This document shows, in pieces, positions 47,370-56,220 of a DNA stretch of 64,000 nucleotides; within the stretch, counting starts at the first letter, position 1, and each line of letters begins with the position of its first letter. The stretch is from Candidatus Endomicrobiellum glyptotermitis (lineage in GTDB: Bacteria; Elusimicrobiota; Endomicrobiia; Endomicrobiales; Endomicrobiaceae), in assembly GCA_031267715.1 (NCBI GenBank), contig JAIRYQ010000002.1, positions 372,001 through 436,000 on the forward strand, read 5' to 3'. The translations under genes and the position numbers were made by a program. Under the pieces are notes generated by a model. It saw nothing but the letters and a program-made list of their open reading frames with translations. It had not been told where the DNA came from and made no database searches.

Positions 47370-48651
47370 TTAGTGCCATCCAAGCTATATCTTTCCGATA
47401 GTGCATATTTTTAAAATATATATTTCTAACACTTGAATAAACTTTATTTATCGCAGCTCTCACGTTATCTGCTCTTGAAGTAATACTTAAAACTCTGCCA
47501 CCACAAGTAAAAAATTTCCCAGTCTCAAATTTCGTTCCAGCATGAAATATCATCGTATCCTCGGTATTAATATTTTCCAGCCCACTAATTTCAAACCCTG
47601 TCTCAAACCTTCCAGGATATCCACTTGAAGCAAGTACCACAGATACTGAAAATCCTTTTTTCCAATTAATTTTTAAAGCTCCGAGCTTCTTATTTAAAAT
47701 CGCAACACAAATATCCGTTAAATCCGTATCAAGCAAAGGCAAAATCGCTTGTGTTTCGGGATCTCCAAAACGACAGTTAAACTCCAAAACATAAGGAGAA
47801 AAATCTTTAATAATCAAACCTACATATAAAACACCCTTATAATCGATCCCCTCATTTTTCATACCGTTGATAATCTTGTGAATTATAACTTCGATTCTTT
47901 TACTTAAATCATAATCGTTTAGCATTGTCAAAGACGCGGGAGCATAAGCACCCATACCACCAGTGTTAGGCCCCTGATCATTGTCATTTACTCTTTTATG
48001 ATCTTGCGAAGCGGGCATTATCGAATAAGATATACCATCTGTAAACACTAAACACGATAATTCTGGCCCCTCTATATACTCTTCTATAATTATATTCACC
48101 CCAGCAGAACCCAGAATTCTATAATTCATAATCTGATTAACAACATCTTTAGCTTCTTCTCTACTACTGCAAATATAAACCCCTTTACCAGCGGCAAGTC
48201 CATCAGCTTTAAGCACAATCTTTTGACTTTTCTCACAGCTATCTAAAAACTTCAAAACATCATTAACATCCGAAAAACAGTTGTATTTAGCTGTAGGTAC
48301 GCCGTATTTCCTCATAAATTCTTTTGAGTATATCTTACTTGATTCGAGCCTCGCACCATTCTTTGACGGACCAACTATTTTTAAACCATTAGCTTCAAAA
48401 TAATCAACTACTCCCAAAGACAAAGGGATTTCTGGCCCCACAAATGTAAAATCCACCCTATTTTCCTTAACAAAATCAACAAGTTTATTAAAATTACTTG
48501 CCTCGTTAACTGAGATGCTCACATTTGTCGCAATTTGAGATGTACCACCGTTACCCGGAGCACAATACAACTTACCGATTTTAGAGCTTTTTAAAAACTG
48601 CTGACATATCGCATGCTCTCTTCCACCAGACCCCATAACCAATACTTCCAT
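47362..48651 (-). CDS. purD: Phosphoribosylamine-glycine ligase
   Basis: Second step of purine synthesis: ATP-grasp enzyme joining glycine to phosphoribosylamine. 429 residues. VLVMGSGGREHAICQQF at the N-terminus, FVGPEIPLSLGVVDYF near 75, VLKADGLAAGKGVYICSS near 147, DHKRVNDNDQGPNTGGMGAY near 216, and VLEFNCRFGDPETQAILP near 288. ATG start. Its substrate-forming partner purF is broken just upstream. A promoter-like pair lies at 48917-48945. Confidence 0.96.
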   Translation of the reverse strand: MEVLVMGSGGREHAICQQFLKSSKIGKLYCAPGNGGTSQIATNVSISVNEASNFNKLVDFVKENRVDFTFVGPEIPLSLGVVDYFEANGLKIVGPSKNGARLESSKIYSKEFMRKYGVPTAKYNCFSDVNDVLKFLDSCEKSQKIVLKADGLAAGKGVYICSSREEAKDVVNQIMNYRILGSAGVNIIIEEYIEGPELSCLVFTDGISYSIMPASQDHKRVNDNDQGPNTGGMGAYAPASLTMLNDYDLSKRIEVIIHKIINGMKNEGIDYKGVLYVGLIIKDFSPYVLEFNCRFGDPETQAILPLLDTDLTDICVAILNKKLGALKINWKKGFSVSVVLASSGYPGRFETGFEISGLENINTEDTMIFHAGTKFETGKFFTCGGRVLSITSRADNVRAAINKVYSSVRNIYFKNMHYRKDIAWMALNE

Positions 48652-49079
48652 TTAATTCCTTGATTACATAAACCTTGAATGATACAAGAGATGATACAAA
48701 CATTTAAAACAAATCATATAGTTAACTACACTAGAGCGCTAAGAATCCGTATATTGTGACAAACCTCAACAAAAACACCCTCTTTCCTCCCCCGTATTCT
48801 ACAAAATAAATAACGCTCTTAGCAATTCCTTAGAAAATATTTATATTAATATCCACTCTTAAAATCCGCAATCACAAAATTAGAAACCGCTTGCAAAGTC
48901 ATTCATTTTAAGATTATAATAAGATGCCGCGGCGGCGGCTGTCAAAAAATTCTACATTTTTATTGCTTCCCATTCTACAAGAAAGAACGCTCTATTTTTC
49001 TCTCATTATTTTTATTTTAAACGTAATATAAAAATGCTTTCACTCAAAAAGTCCTACCCTATAAAACCTTCTTTATACA
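48652..49079 (-). other. Leader and decayed stretch between broken purF and purD
   Basis: About 430 bases. It contains the possible purD promoter at 48917-48945 with its GC-rich spacer; the rest is AT-rich with scattered stops and no recognisable gene. Confidence 0.5.
48917..48945 (-). promoter_or_regulatory. Possible purD promoter with GC-rich inverted repeat in the spacer
   Basis: TTGACA (48940-48945) and TTATTA (48917-48922) on the minus strand, 17-base spacer; a TATAAT also occurs four bases further on. The spacer begins GCCGCCGCCGCGGC, an inverted repeat (GCCGC/GCGGC) that stands out in AT-rich DNA and sits where a repressor would act. About 260 bases before purD. Confidence 0.45.
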
Positions 49080-49500
49080 TTACTTCTCCTTGATCAATGG
49101 AACAGCACTACCCTCTTCACCTTCTCATATAAAATATTCCTTCCAATAAGGGACCCGGAATTTGGAGTAGAAAGATTATAAAGAGCGGACATTCGCTAAT
49201 ATCTAAACGAAAACCAAGGGGACATACTTGTCAATGCTTATCGATTTTAACGATTTTGGAATATACAAACAGCAAGGGAACGCTTAGAAAATCTTATATT
49301 TTTTTATTTAAAACAAGTCCGTAAACCAAAACATCATCAAAAATTACGACCCGCTGTGACGGCAACAACACAGTGTTGCGTATTATTCTTTGGATTCTTT
49401 GCTCCTGTAACAAACATGTCAAATAGCCCACTTGGGTACTGTGATAAGTGACAAATCCATTTTTGGCTAAACTTCTCACAGTATCTCATATTTACCAAAC
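49080..49500 (-). pseudogene. purF: Broken amidophosphoribosyltransferase (purF remnant)
   Basis: Between purQ and purD, where purF is expected. A 61-codon open piece reads AKNGFVTYHSTQ, then LQEQRIQRIIRN and QRVVIFDDVLVYGLVLNKKI. This follows the PRPP-loop region of PurF (B. subtilis: KNRYVGRTF, LREQGVRMKL, KRVVMVDDSIVRGTTSRRI). After stops and a frame change come SMSPWFSFRY and ALYNLSTPNSGSLIG, matching 'SSPP...CFYGID...ELIA'. The whole glutaminase domain (about 300 residues) is gone. It cannot catalyse the first purine step. Confidence 0.7.
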
Positions 49501-49526
49501 TTAGCTTACAAATAAATCAATTATCG

Positions 49527-50315
49527 TTATTGTCCTGCAAAATCAACAGCATTTTGAAAAATCACTTTTCCCCAGCCATATTTACTGTTAAAACCTTCTT
49601 TTGCCGGATGCTGTAACGCAAAAACATATCTTTCGGGGTGAGGCATAAGTCCAAAAATATTCCCCTTTTTATTACATATACCAGCTATTCGTTCTGTAGA
49701 TCCGTTTGAAACTAAAGGGTATTCTGGCTCACCTCCATCCTTCGAAGAATACCTAAAAACAATTTGATTGTTTTTATTCAAATCTTCAAAAAAATCCTTA
49801 CTCTCAGAGATAAATTTACCCTCTCCATGAGCCACAGGCAAACTTATAACATCAGGTAAGTTTTTTGTCCAAATACAGCTAGACTCGCTCCCAATTTTCT
49901 TTTCTGTTTTTAAGTAAACCCAACAACATTCAAATCTGCCGGAATCATTATAAGAAAGGGTGGAAATTTGTTTAAAAAGCTCTGGATCAGGAAGCAATCC
50001 CATCTTAACCAAAACCTGGAAGCCATTGCATATACCTATAATTGGCCTACCACTCAAGGCATATTTTTTAACTTCGTATCCAAGTTTGTTCTTAATTTCG
50101 TTTGATAGTATTTTCCCGGAAGCTACGTCATCACCATAGGTAAACCCACCGGGAAAAGTCAAAATATCATACTCAAAAATTTTATCCTTTTCTTCAACAA
50201 GCGTGTTAATATGAACGCGCTCAACAACAGCACCACATAATTCAAAAGCACTCTGCGTTTCATAATCACAGTTCGTGCCTGCAGTTCTCAAGATTAACAC
50301 TTTAATTTTTTTCAT
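49527..50315 (-). CDS. purQ: Phosphoribosylformylglycinamidine synthase, glutaminase subunit
   Basis: Glutamine amidotransferase that supplies ammonia to PurL. 262 residues, the longer PurQ form. VLILRTAGTNCDYET at the N-terminus, FPGGFTYGDDVASGKI near 54, nucleophile Cys in IGICNGFQVLVKMG near 92, and the His-Glu pair in MPHPERYVFALQHP near 232. Downstream of purL by 117 bases (spacer with a C8 run at 50360-50367). Confidence 0.95.
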   Translation of the reverse strand: MKKIKVLILRTAGTNCDYETQSAFELCGAVVERVHINTLVEEKDKIFEYDILTFPGGFTYGDDVASGKILSNEIKNKLGYEVKKYALSGRPIIGICNGFQVLVKMGLLPDPELFKQISTLSYNDSGRFECCWVYLKTEKKIGSESSCIWTKNLPDVISLPVAHGEGKFISESKDFFEDLNKNNQIVFRYSSKDGGEPEYPLVSNGSTERIAGICNKKGNIFGLMPHPERYVFALQHPAKEGFNSKYGWGKVIFQNAVDFAGQ

Positions 50316-50432
50316 ATGTTTTCCTCAACATACACAACGTTCCCAAGTACTAAAAACCACCCCCCCCTGCCACAAATTTTATTAAAATCTTACATGTATT
50401 TATAAAGCAATATTTTTAAAACAATTAGAAAA

Positions 50433-52877
50433 TCAACAACCAATAATAGTATTACGCCAAGAATTTAAAAGAACTTCAGAACTTTGTTGTACTTTTATAT
50501 TATTTTTCTTACTTTCAAAAATCACTTTTTTATCATCACTCACATAACCAACCTCAGAAAAAATTGATCCTTCTAAAATTTTCCTAAATTTTTCTTCATT
50601 ATCAGGTTTTATTTCAACGATAAATCTACCATTTGATTCAGAAAATAGTACTTCAACGGGTGTCATTTCATTACCACTTCTACACTTTTTTTTTAAAGGA
50701 GAAAGAGTCTCTATGGCATCTATATATATATATACGCCCTTATTGGCCGAAAAAGCCATTTCAGCCACTGCAACTGCAATTCCTCCTTCGGAACAATCGT
50801 GACAAGCCTCTATCAAATTTCCGCTTATTGCATTATAAATTTTCTCCATTATATCCTTAGATTCTCTAGGATAAACATCAGGTACTATACCACCATCGAT
50901 GCTTTTTATTTTTGAAAACACCGAACCACCAAACTCATTCCTTGTAACACCTAAAACAAATATTTTATTTCCATTCTTTTTAAAAGGCATCGTAACGGTG
51001 TTTTCCACATTTTCAATAACGCCCATAGCAGATATCAAAAGCGCCGAAGGTATTGAATACTTTTTTTTATTTATAAAATACTCATTGTATAAACTATCTT
51101 TTCCAGAAATAAAAGGAACTTCAAAAGCTTTTGACATATCATGACAAGCCTTCGTAGCTCGCACCAAACTTCCTAAAACCTCCGGATCACTAGGATTTCC
51201 CCAACAAAAATTATCTAATATTGATATTTTCTTAACATTAGCACCTACCGCAACTGCGTTCCTTAAAGATTCTTCTATCGCGGATGCAGCCATCTTATAG
51301 GGATCTATTTTTCCATACTGAGGATTTAATCCATTAGATAAAACAATCCCTTTTCTAGTATTTTTAACAGCAGTATAAGGAAAAATAACAGCCGCGTCGC
51401 CAGGACCTGAAGTTTCAATATTATTCCCTTGCAACGGTTTTATAATAGTTTGCCCTTGCACTTCATGATCATATTGTTTGATGATCCATTCTTTAGAACA
51501 AACATTTAAATCGGCAAGGGAGGAAATCAAAGAACTAGAAATTTCAAAGGAACTCATATCAATAGGTTTTTGTATTTTTTCCTCTTTTATTTCATAAAAC
51601 GCGCGTCTGGCTGGTTTAGGGACTCCATTGTGTAGAAATTCCATACTCATACTTGCCAAAACATCGCCATCGTAAACAAGGGTGAGCTTCTTATCATCTG
51701 TAAATTCACCTATACATACAGCCTCAACATCTTCTTTCTTAAATATTCCAATAATCCTCTCTATGTTTTCGGGAGGAACGGCAAAAACCATTCTTTCCTG
51801 TGCTTCAGAAACCCATATTTCCCACGGACAGAGCCCGCCATACTTTAACGGTACTTTATCTAAATAAACAACAGTACCGGTTTTTTTACCAAGTTCACCT
51901 ACAGCACTAGACAAACCACCAGCCCCACAATCAGTAACAGATCTATAAAGATTTAAATCTCTTGCCTCAATCATCGTATCTAATACTTTTTTCTCAATTA
52001 TAGGATTACCTATTTGAACGGCACTTATGTCGGATTCCCCATCAAGCTGTGTGGAAGAAAACGTCGCTCCGTGAATGCCATCCCTACCCGTCCTCCCCCC
52101 TACAACCAAAACTAAATCACCTGACTCAACTTTTTTGTCTATTTTGTTTTTAGGTATTATACCCATAGTTCCACAGTAAACGAGTGGATTTGACATATAC
52201 CCATCGTCAAAGCAAACTGCACCGTTTACAGTAGGTATTCCCATCCTATTTCCGTAATCTCTAATACCCGAGACAACACCCTTCATTATTCTCCTAGGAT
52301 GATGAACTCCTTCTGGAACCTTAGAACTTTCCATATCTGGATTTCCAAAACAAAATACAGTAGTACTAGCCAAAGGCTTCGCACCAAGACCAACCCCCAA
52401 AATATCCCTTATAACACCACCCATTCCTGTAGCAGAACCACCATAGGGTTCAAGCGCAGAAGGATGATTGTGAGTCTCAACCTTAAAAGCAATTCCATTT
52501 TCAGAGTCAAACTCAATAATTCCAGCATTGTCTTTAAAAACAGATAAACACCATGGTTTGTTCAACTCACCTGAAGCTTTAAAAATTGTTTCCTGCAAGA
52601 GATTATTGTACGTTTTCTTTGTTTTCTCTCCGCTTTTTTCTTCAATATATTCTATCATTCCAGTAAGTGTTTTGTGCTTACAGTGCTCACTCCACGTCTG
52701 AGCTATAGTTTCAATTTCAACATCCGTAGGATCTCTTTTAAGTTTTTTAAAATAATTTTGAATTATTTTCATCTCTTCAAGAGATAACGAAAGAACATTC
52801 TTTTTACTCAGCTCAAACAACTGCTCATCAGACAAATTTAAAATTTCAATAGTTTTACATTTAGTCGTACATTTCAT
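50433..52877 (-). CDS. purL: Phosphoribosylformylglycinamidine synthase, synthetase subunit
   Basis: ATP-dependent FGAM synthase. About 814 residues, longer than the usual 740-residue small PurL. N-terminal LSDEQLFELSKKNVLSLSLE, then AQTWSEHCKHKTL near 70 (catalytic His), FKVETHNHPSALEPYGGSAT near 128, GGRTGRDGIHGATFSS near 257, and second half DCSEGGIAVAVAEMAFS near 690. Start is uncertain: ATG 52877, or TTG 52895 just after AAGGGG; the open frame begins at a TTG at 52928. It lies about 130 bases after purS and before purQ. Confidence 0.93.
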   Translation of the reverse strand: MKCTTKCKTIEILNLSDEQLFELSKKNVLSLSLEEMKIIQNYFKKLKRDPTDVEIETIAQTWSEHCKHKTLTGMIEYIEEKSGEKTKKTYNNLLQETIFKASGELNKPWCLSVFKDNAGIIEFDSENGIAFKVETHNHPSALEPYGGSATGMGGVIRDILGVGLGAKPLASTTVFCFGNPDMESSKVPEGVHHPRRIMKGVVSGIRDYGNRMGIPTVNGAVCFDDGYMSNPLVYCGTMGIIPKNKIDKKVESGDLVLVVGGRTGRDGIHGATFSSTQLDGESDISAVQIGNPIIEKKVLDTMIEARDLNLYRSVTDCGAGGLSSAVGELGKKTGTVVYLDKVPLKYGGLCPWEIWVSEAQERMVFAVPPENIERIIGIFKKEDVEAVCIGEFTDDKKLTLVYDGDVLASMSMEFLHNGVPKPARRAFYEIKEEKIQKPIDMSSFEISSSLISSLADLNVCSKEWIIKQYDHEVQGQTIIKPLQGNNIETSGPGDAAVIFPYTAVKNTRKGIVLSNGLNPQYGKIDPYKMAASAIEESLRNAVAVGANVKKISILDNFCWGNPSDPEVLGSLVRATKACHDMSKAFEVPFISGKDSLYNEYFINKKKYSIPSALLISAMGVIENVENTVTMPFKKNGNKIFVLGVTRNEFGGSVFSKIKSIDGGIVPDVYPRESKDIMEKIYNAISGNLIEACHDCSEGGIAVAVAEMAFSANKGVYIYIDAIETLSPLKKKCRSGNEMTPVEVLFSESNGRFIVEIKPDNEEKFRKILEGSIFSEVGYVSDDKKVIFESKKNNIKVQQSSEVLLNSWRNTIIGC

Positions 52878-53006
52878 TTTATTGCAAACACACAAATTTC
52901 CCCTTAAGTAACTCCAAATGAATGCCAAAGGCGCTCATTTATAATGACCATTTTTACACACTTTAAACTTTCATTCTCGCTCACTTTATCAGCTGTATGC
53001 ATAAGT

Positions 53007-53513
53007 TCAGTACACTTTACACTCCTGTATCAATACATTTGCCAACAACTTTGTTGCAATAGTATCTAAAGTTACCCGAAAAATTTCTCCATATAAATAG
53101 TATTTATGTCCAGCCTTAGCTTTAATTTCTTTTGCGATTCCCAAATCCTTAACAGCTTTTATTAAACTTTCAGACACTATATCCGTAACACCATCCTTAT
53201 ACCAAACTTCTATAACAGAAAAATTAGGATTTATCATATCCGCCTCTTTTACGTCAGAAAATTTTGAAATAACTTCAGAAAGACACTCCGCATCACGTTG
53301 ACGTATCACATAATTTTCCGTAATTTTATCAGTCAATAGATCAGAAGCTATCGTCTCAGTTTCGGCGAAACTTATATCTCCATCAATAATGTACAATGAA
53401 GAATACTCAACTTTCGTTACATTTTCTATGCCAAGTCCACAAATATCGGACAAAACATGCTCTCCGCGCGAATTTTTAAAACCTTTTTTTGTAAGAATTT
53501 CTATCTCAAACAT
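53007..53513 (-). CDS. purS: PurS with two tandem PurS-like domains
   Basis: PurS bridges PurL and PurQ in the FGAM synthase complex and is normally 80-85 residues. This one has 168. Residues 1-80 (IEILTKKGFKNSRGEHVLSD) and 96-168 (IEVWYKDGVTDIVSESLIKA, ending TIATKLLANVLIQE) each follow the PurS pattern. Tandem PurS-like domains are known at the N-terminus of the one-piece PurL of about 1000 residues in Geobacter-like bacteria; here the pair is a separate gene, followed by a stop and a 130-base gap before PurL. ATG overlaps the purC stop by one base. Confidence 0.85.
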   Translation of the reverse strand: MFEIEILTKKGFKNSRGEHVLSDICGLGIENVTKVEYSSLYIIDGDISFAETETIASDLLTDKITENYVIRQRDAECLSEVISKFSDVKEADMINPNFSVIEVWYKDGVTDIVSESLIKAVKDLGIAKEIKAKAGHKYYLYGEIFRVTLDTIATKLLANVLIQECKVY

Positions 53514-54391
53514 TACAGATTTTCACCAGTCAACTTCTCATACACACTAACATATTTTTTTATAGTATTTTTAACAACATCTTCTGGAAATTCTGGAGCT
53601 GGAGAAGACTTATCCCAATTCACGTGTTCAAGATAGTCTCTCACATACTGTTTATCTAAACTGTCTTGAGATTTTCCTACCTCATACTTATCGCTCTCCC
53701 AAAACCTTGATGAATCAGGAGTAAGAATTTCATCTATCAATATTAGTTGATTATCGTAAAAACCAAATTCAAATTTCGTATCCGCAACTATTATGCCTTT
53801 TGAAAGAGAGTATTTACTTGCTTTTTTATACAAATCAAGCGAAATTTTCCTTAAATTTTCAGCTACGTTCCTCCCTACCCTTTTTACTGTTTCTTCAAAG
53901 GAAATATTCTCATCGTGTTTTCCTCCACGTTCCTTACTTGACGGAGTAAAAACCGGTTCTGGTAACTCTGAAGATTCCCTAAGTCCCACAGGAAGCTCTA
54001 TGCCGCATACAGTTTGAGAGTTTTTATACTCCTTCCATCCAGATCCTGCAAGATACCCTCTAACGATACACTCTATATCTACTCTTTTGGCCTTCTTTAC
54101 GAGCATTGATCTATCACGTAAATATTCATACTGCCTAAGCATTGTTGGAAAACTCTCAAAATTTCCAGTAATAATGTGATTAGGAACTATATTCTGAACA
54201 AAATCAAACCAAAACATTGAAAGCTTATGAAGAATTTTACCTTTATTAGGGATCATCGTAGGAATAACACAATCAAAAGCTGAAATTCTATCAGAGGCAA
54301 CGATCAAATAACTCTGTCCTAAATCGTAGACATTCCTAATCTTACCCTCATGTACTAGGGGAAGACCAACAACGTCTTTACGATTGACCAT
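53513..54391 (-). CDS. purC: SAICAR synthetase
   Basis: Phosphoribosylaminoimidazole-succinocarboxamide synthase: adds aspartate to CAIR with ATP. 292 residues, the longer form. LVHEGKIRNVYDLG near 13, VASDRISAFDCVIPT near 32, VRGYLAGSGWKEY near 112, IVADTKFEFGFYDN near 203 and DEILTPDSSRFW. ATG 54391 follows AAAAGGAAAA; the frame is open 15 codons further upstream. First gene of the pur/pyr cluster; TTGACT about 300 bases upstream may be part of its promoter. Confidence 0.95.
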   Translation of the reverse strand: MVNRKDVVGLPLVHEGKIRNVYDLGQSYLIVASDRISAFDCVIPTMIPNKGKILHKLSMFWFDFVQNIVPNHIITGNFESFPTMLRQYEYLRDRSMLVKKAKRVDIECIVRGYLAGSGWKEYKNSQTVCGIELPVGLRESSELPEPVFTPSSKERGGKHDENISFEETVKRVGRNVAENLRKISLDLYKKASKYSLSKGIIVADTKFEFGFYDNQLILIDEILTPDSSRFWESDKYEVGKSQDSLDKQYVRDYLEHVNWDKSSPAPEFPEDVVKNTIKKYVSVYEKLTGENL

Positions 54392-54832
54392 TCTTTTTTC
54401 CTTTTCGAAATAATTACCATAAATTACACAACACACACCAGCAGATGCACTATGGATTACAATCCCATTATTAGCGGGGTTTAAGTGGCTATCTAAAAAA
54501 ACTAAAACACCTGCACCATTTCACACAATTCTCCGACTACTTTTTATTAACCAATCGTCTAACTTCGAAATCTAAAACTAAACACTTTACTTTTTTTAGT
54601 TCTATCAAGATTATTTAATCAAAATCAATTACGTAGACCGGCACTAAAACAACCTCTCCACTTATCCCTTTATACTGCCTAGTTGCACAGCAATACAAAA
54701 CAAATAGAATAAAGTCAAGTTAATAAAAGCAAAGACATACTTAAACCACCAACGGACACATATCCAATATTGCAAATCACCCCCCCTTCTCTCTGAATAT
54801 AAAGCAAAATTCTTTATCATACACAAAAGACG
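54392..54832. other. Spacer between xth and purC
   Basis: About 440 bases with no intact gene. A C7 run lies at 54780-54786. A minus-strand TTGACT near 54712 with TATTGC 17 bases on might be a weak purC promoter. A short open run just before purC (FLDSHLNPANNGIVIHSASA) is joined to the purC frame but matches no family I know. Confidence 0.4.
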
Positions 54833-55588
54833 TTAAAAAACAGCTATTGAAATTGGACAGTGATCTGAACCCAAAACAGAACTTTCTACGTCAGCAGATT
54901 GCAGATGTTTTAGAGAATGTTTTGATATAAAAAAGTAATCAATTCGCCAACCTATATTTCTTGATCTTGCAAAAGTCTTATAATCCCACCATGTATAACT
55001 ATTGGAGTCATTATTAAGACATCTAAAAGTATCAACAAAACCCATTGAAACAATATCATCAAGCTTTTCTCTTTCCTTAAGCATAAAACCAGAAACCTTC
55101 TCATTTTCCTTAGGTTTTGCTAAATCTATCGGAAAATGTGCGGTGTTATAATCTCCGCCTACAATTACTGTTTTACCTTTAAAACGCTTAAGATACTCAA
55201 TTAAGTAATCATAAAAATCTAATTTATATTCAAGGCGTGCTTGTGAAGTCCCGCCATTAGGAAAATAAACATTAAAAACGACGAAATCCCCGAAGTCAAG
55301 GTAAATTACTCTACCCTCCCTATCAAAAATTTCATTTTTGATGCTTGTGTGCACAGACTTAGGTTTAACTTTCGACCATACGGCAACACCACTATAGCCC
55401 TTTCTAACCGCAGAAGAACAATAAAAATTATATCCGTTAATTTCCCTTACGTTTTTTGGAAATTGCAACTCATCAGCCTTAGTTTCTTGGATACACACAA
55501 CATCTGCATTACTACTTTTAAGCCAGCTGGCAAAATCTTTTTTACATATTGCTCTTATGCCGTTTACATTCCACGAAACTATCCTCAT
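54833..55588 (-). CDS. xth: Exodeoxyribonuclease III / AP endonuclease
   Basis: Base-excision repair nuclease that cuts at abasic sites. 251 residues from ATG 55588. Starts MRIVSWNVNGIRAI; CIQETKADELQFP near 34 (metal-binding Glu), YFPNGGTSQARLEYKLDFY near 103, GGDYNTAHFPIDLA near 142 (catalytic Asp and Asn), WWDYKTFARSRNIGWRIDYF near 203, and SVLGSDHCPISIAVF at the end (catalytic His). The frame is open 11 codons upstream. 40 bases after engB. Confidence 0.95.
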   Translation of the reverse strand: MRIVSWNVNGIRAICKKDFASWLKSSNADVVCIQETKADELQFPKNVREINGYNFYCSSAVRKGYSGVAVWSKVKPKSVHTSIKNEIFDREGRVIYLDFGDFVVFNVYFPNGGTSQARLEYKLDFYDYLIEYLKRFKGKTVIVGGDYNTAHFPIDLAKPKENEKVSGFMLKEREKLDDIVSMGFVDTFRCLNNDSNSYTWWDYKTFARSRNIGWRIDYFFISKHSLKHLQSADVESSVLGSDHCPISIAVF

Positions 55589-55628
55589 TTTACAATTTTT
55601 CCACCCCACCACCACTACCATACTAAAC

Positions 55629-56210
55629 TTAGTTAGTTAAAAACTTAACAATATCTACCTGAAGTTTAATAAGTCCGTTTTTTTTTTTAGCACTCACTAC
55701 AAATATTTTTGACTTATCAGTATCAAAATAGCCAGCCGTTTTAGCTTGTATTGCACCCTCACTAATACCATAAGGTACCTTATCACATTTATTTGCGATA
55801 ATTTTAAAAGAAATATCCAATTTGTTAAGCCAATCAATCATATTGAAATCCAGCTCAGTAGGTCCCACTAAAGCATCAATAATTATATAGACCATCTTCT
55901 TACTTTTCCTTCGGATTAAATAACTTTCTATCATTTCGTCCCAAAGTTTTCTTTCATGCTTGCTTACCCTTGCAAAACCATACCCCGGCAAATCAACTAT
56001 CCACTTGCCTACAGAAACGCTATAAATGTTTATACTTTTTGTTCTACCCGGAGTTTTAGACGTCCTCGCTAATTTTTTCTGCAAACATAAAGCATTTACA
56101 ATACTGCTTTTCCCAACATTAGATCTCCCCAAAATAACAACCTCTGCAAGACTTTGAGGTAGAGAATTTATTTCTACTGCACTTTTAAAAAACACAGTCT
56201 TTTCTAACAT
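55629..56210 (-). CDS. engB: Ribosome biogenesis GTP-binding protein EngB/YsxC
   Basis: Essential GTPase in 50S subunit assembly. 193 residues. G1 motif ILGRSNVGKSSIVNALC near 26, G2 in GRTKSINIY, G3 VDLPGYGFARVSKHERKLW near 71, G4 IIANKCDKV near 133 (NKCD for NKxD), and VVSAKKKNGL as G5. ATG start. 10 bases after the Bax-inhibitor-like gene. Confidence 0.94.
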   Translation of the reverse strand: MLEKTVFFKSAVEINSLPQSLAEVVILGRSNVGKSSIVNALCLQKKLARTSKTPGRTKSINIYSVSVGKWIVDLPGYGFARVSKHERKLWDEMIESYLIRRKSKKMVYIIIDALVGPTELDFNMIDWLNKLDISFKIIANKCDKVPYGISEGAIQAKTAGYFDTDKSKIFVVSAKKKNGLIKLQVDIVKFLTN

Positions 56211-56220
56211 CTTCTAACTC

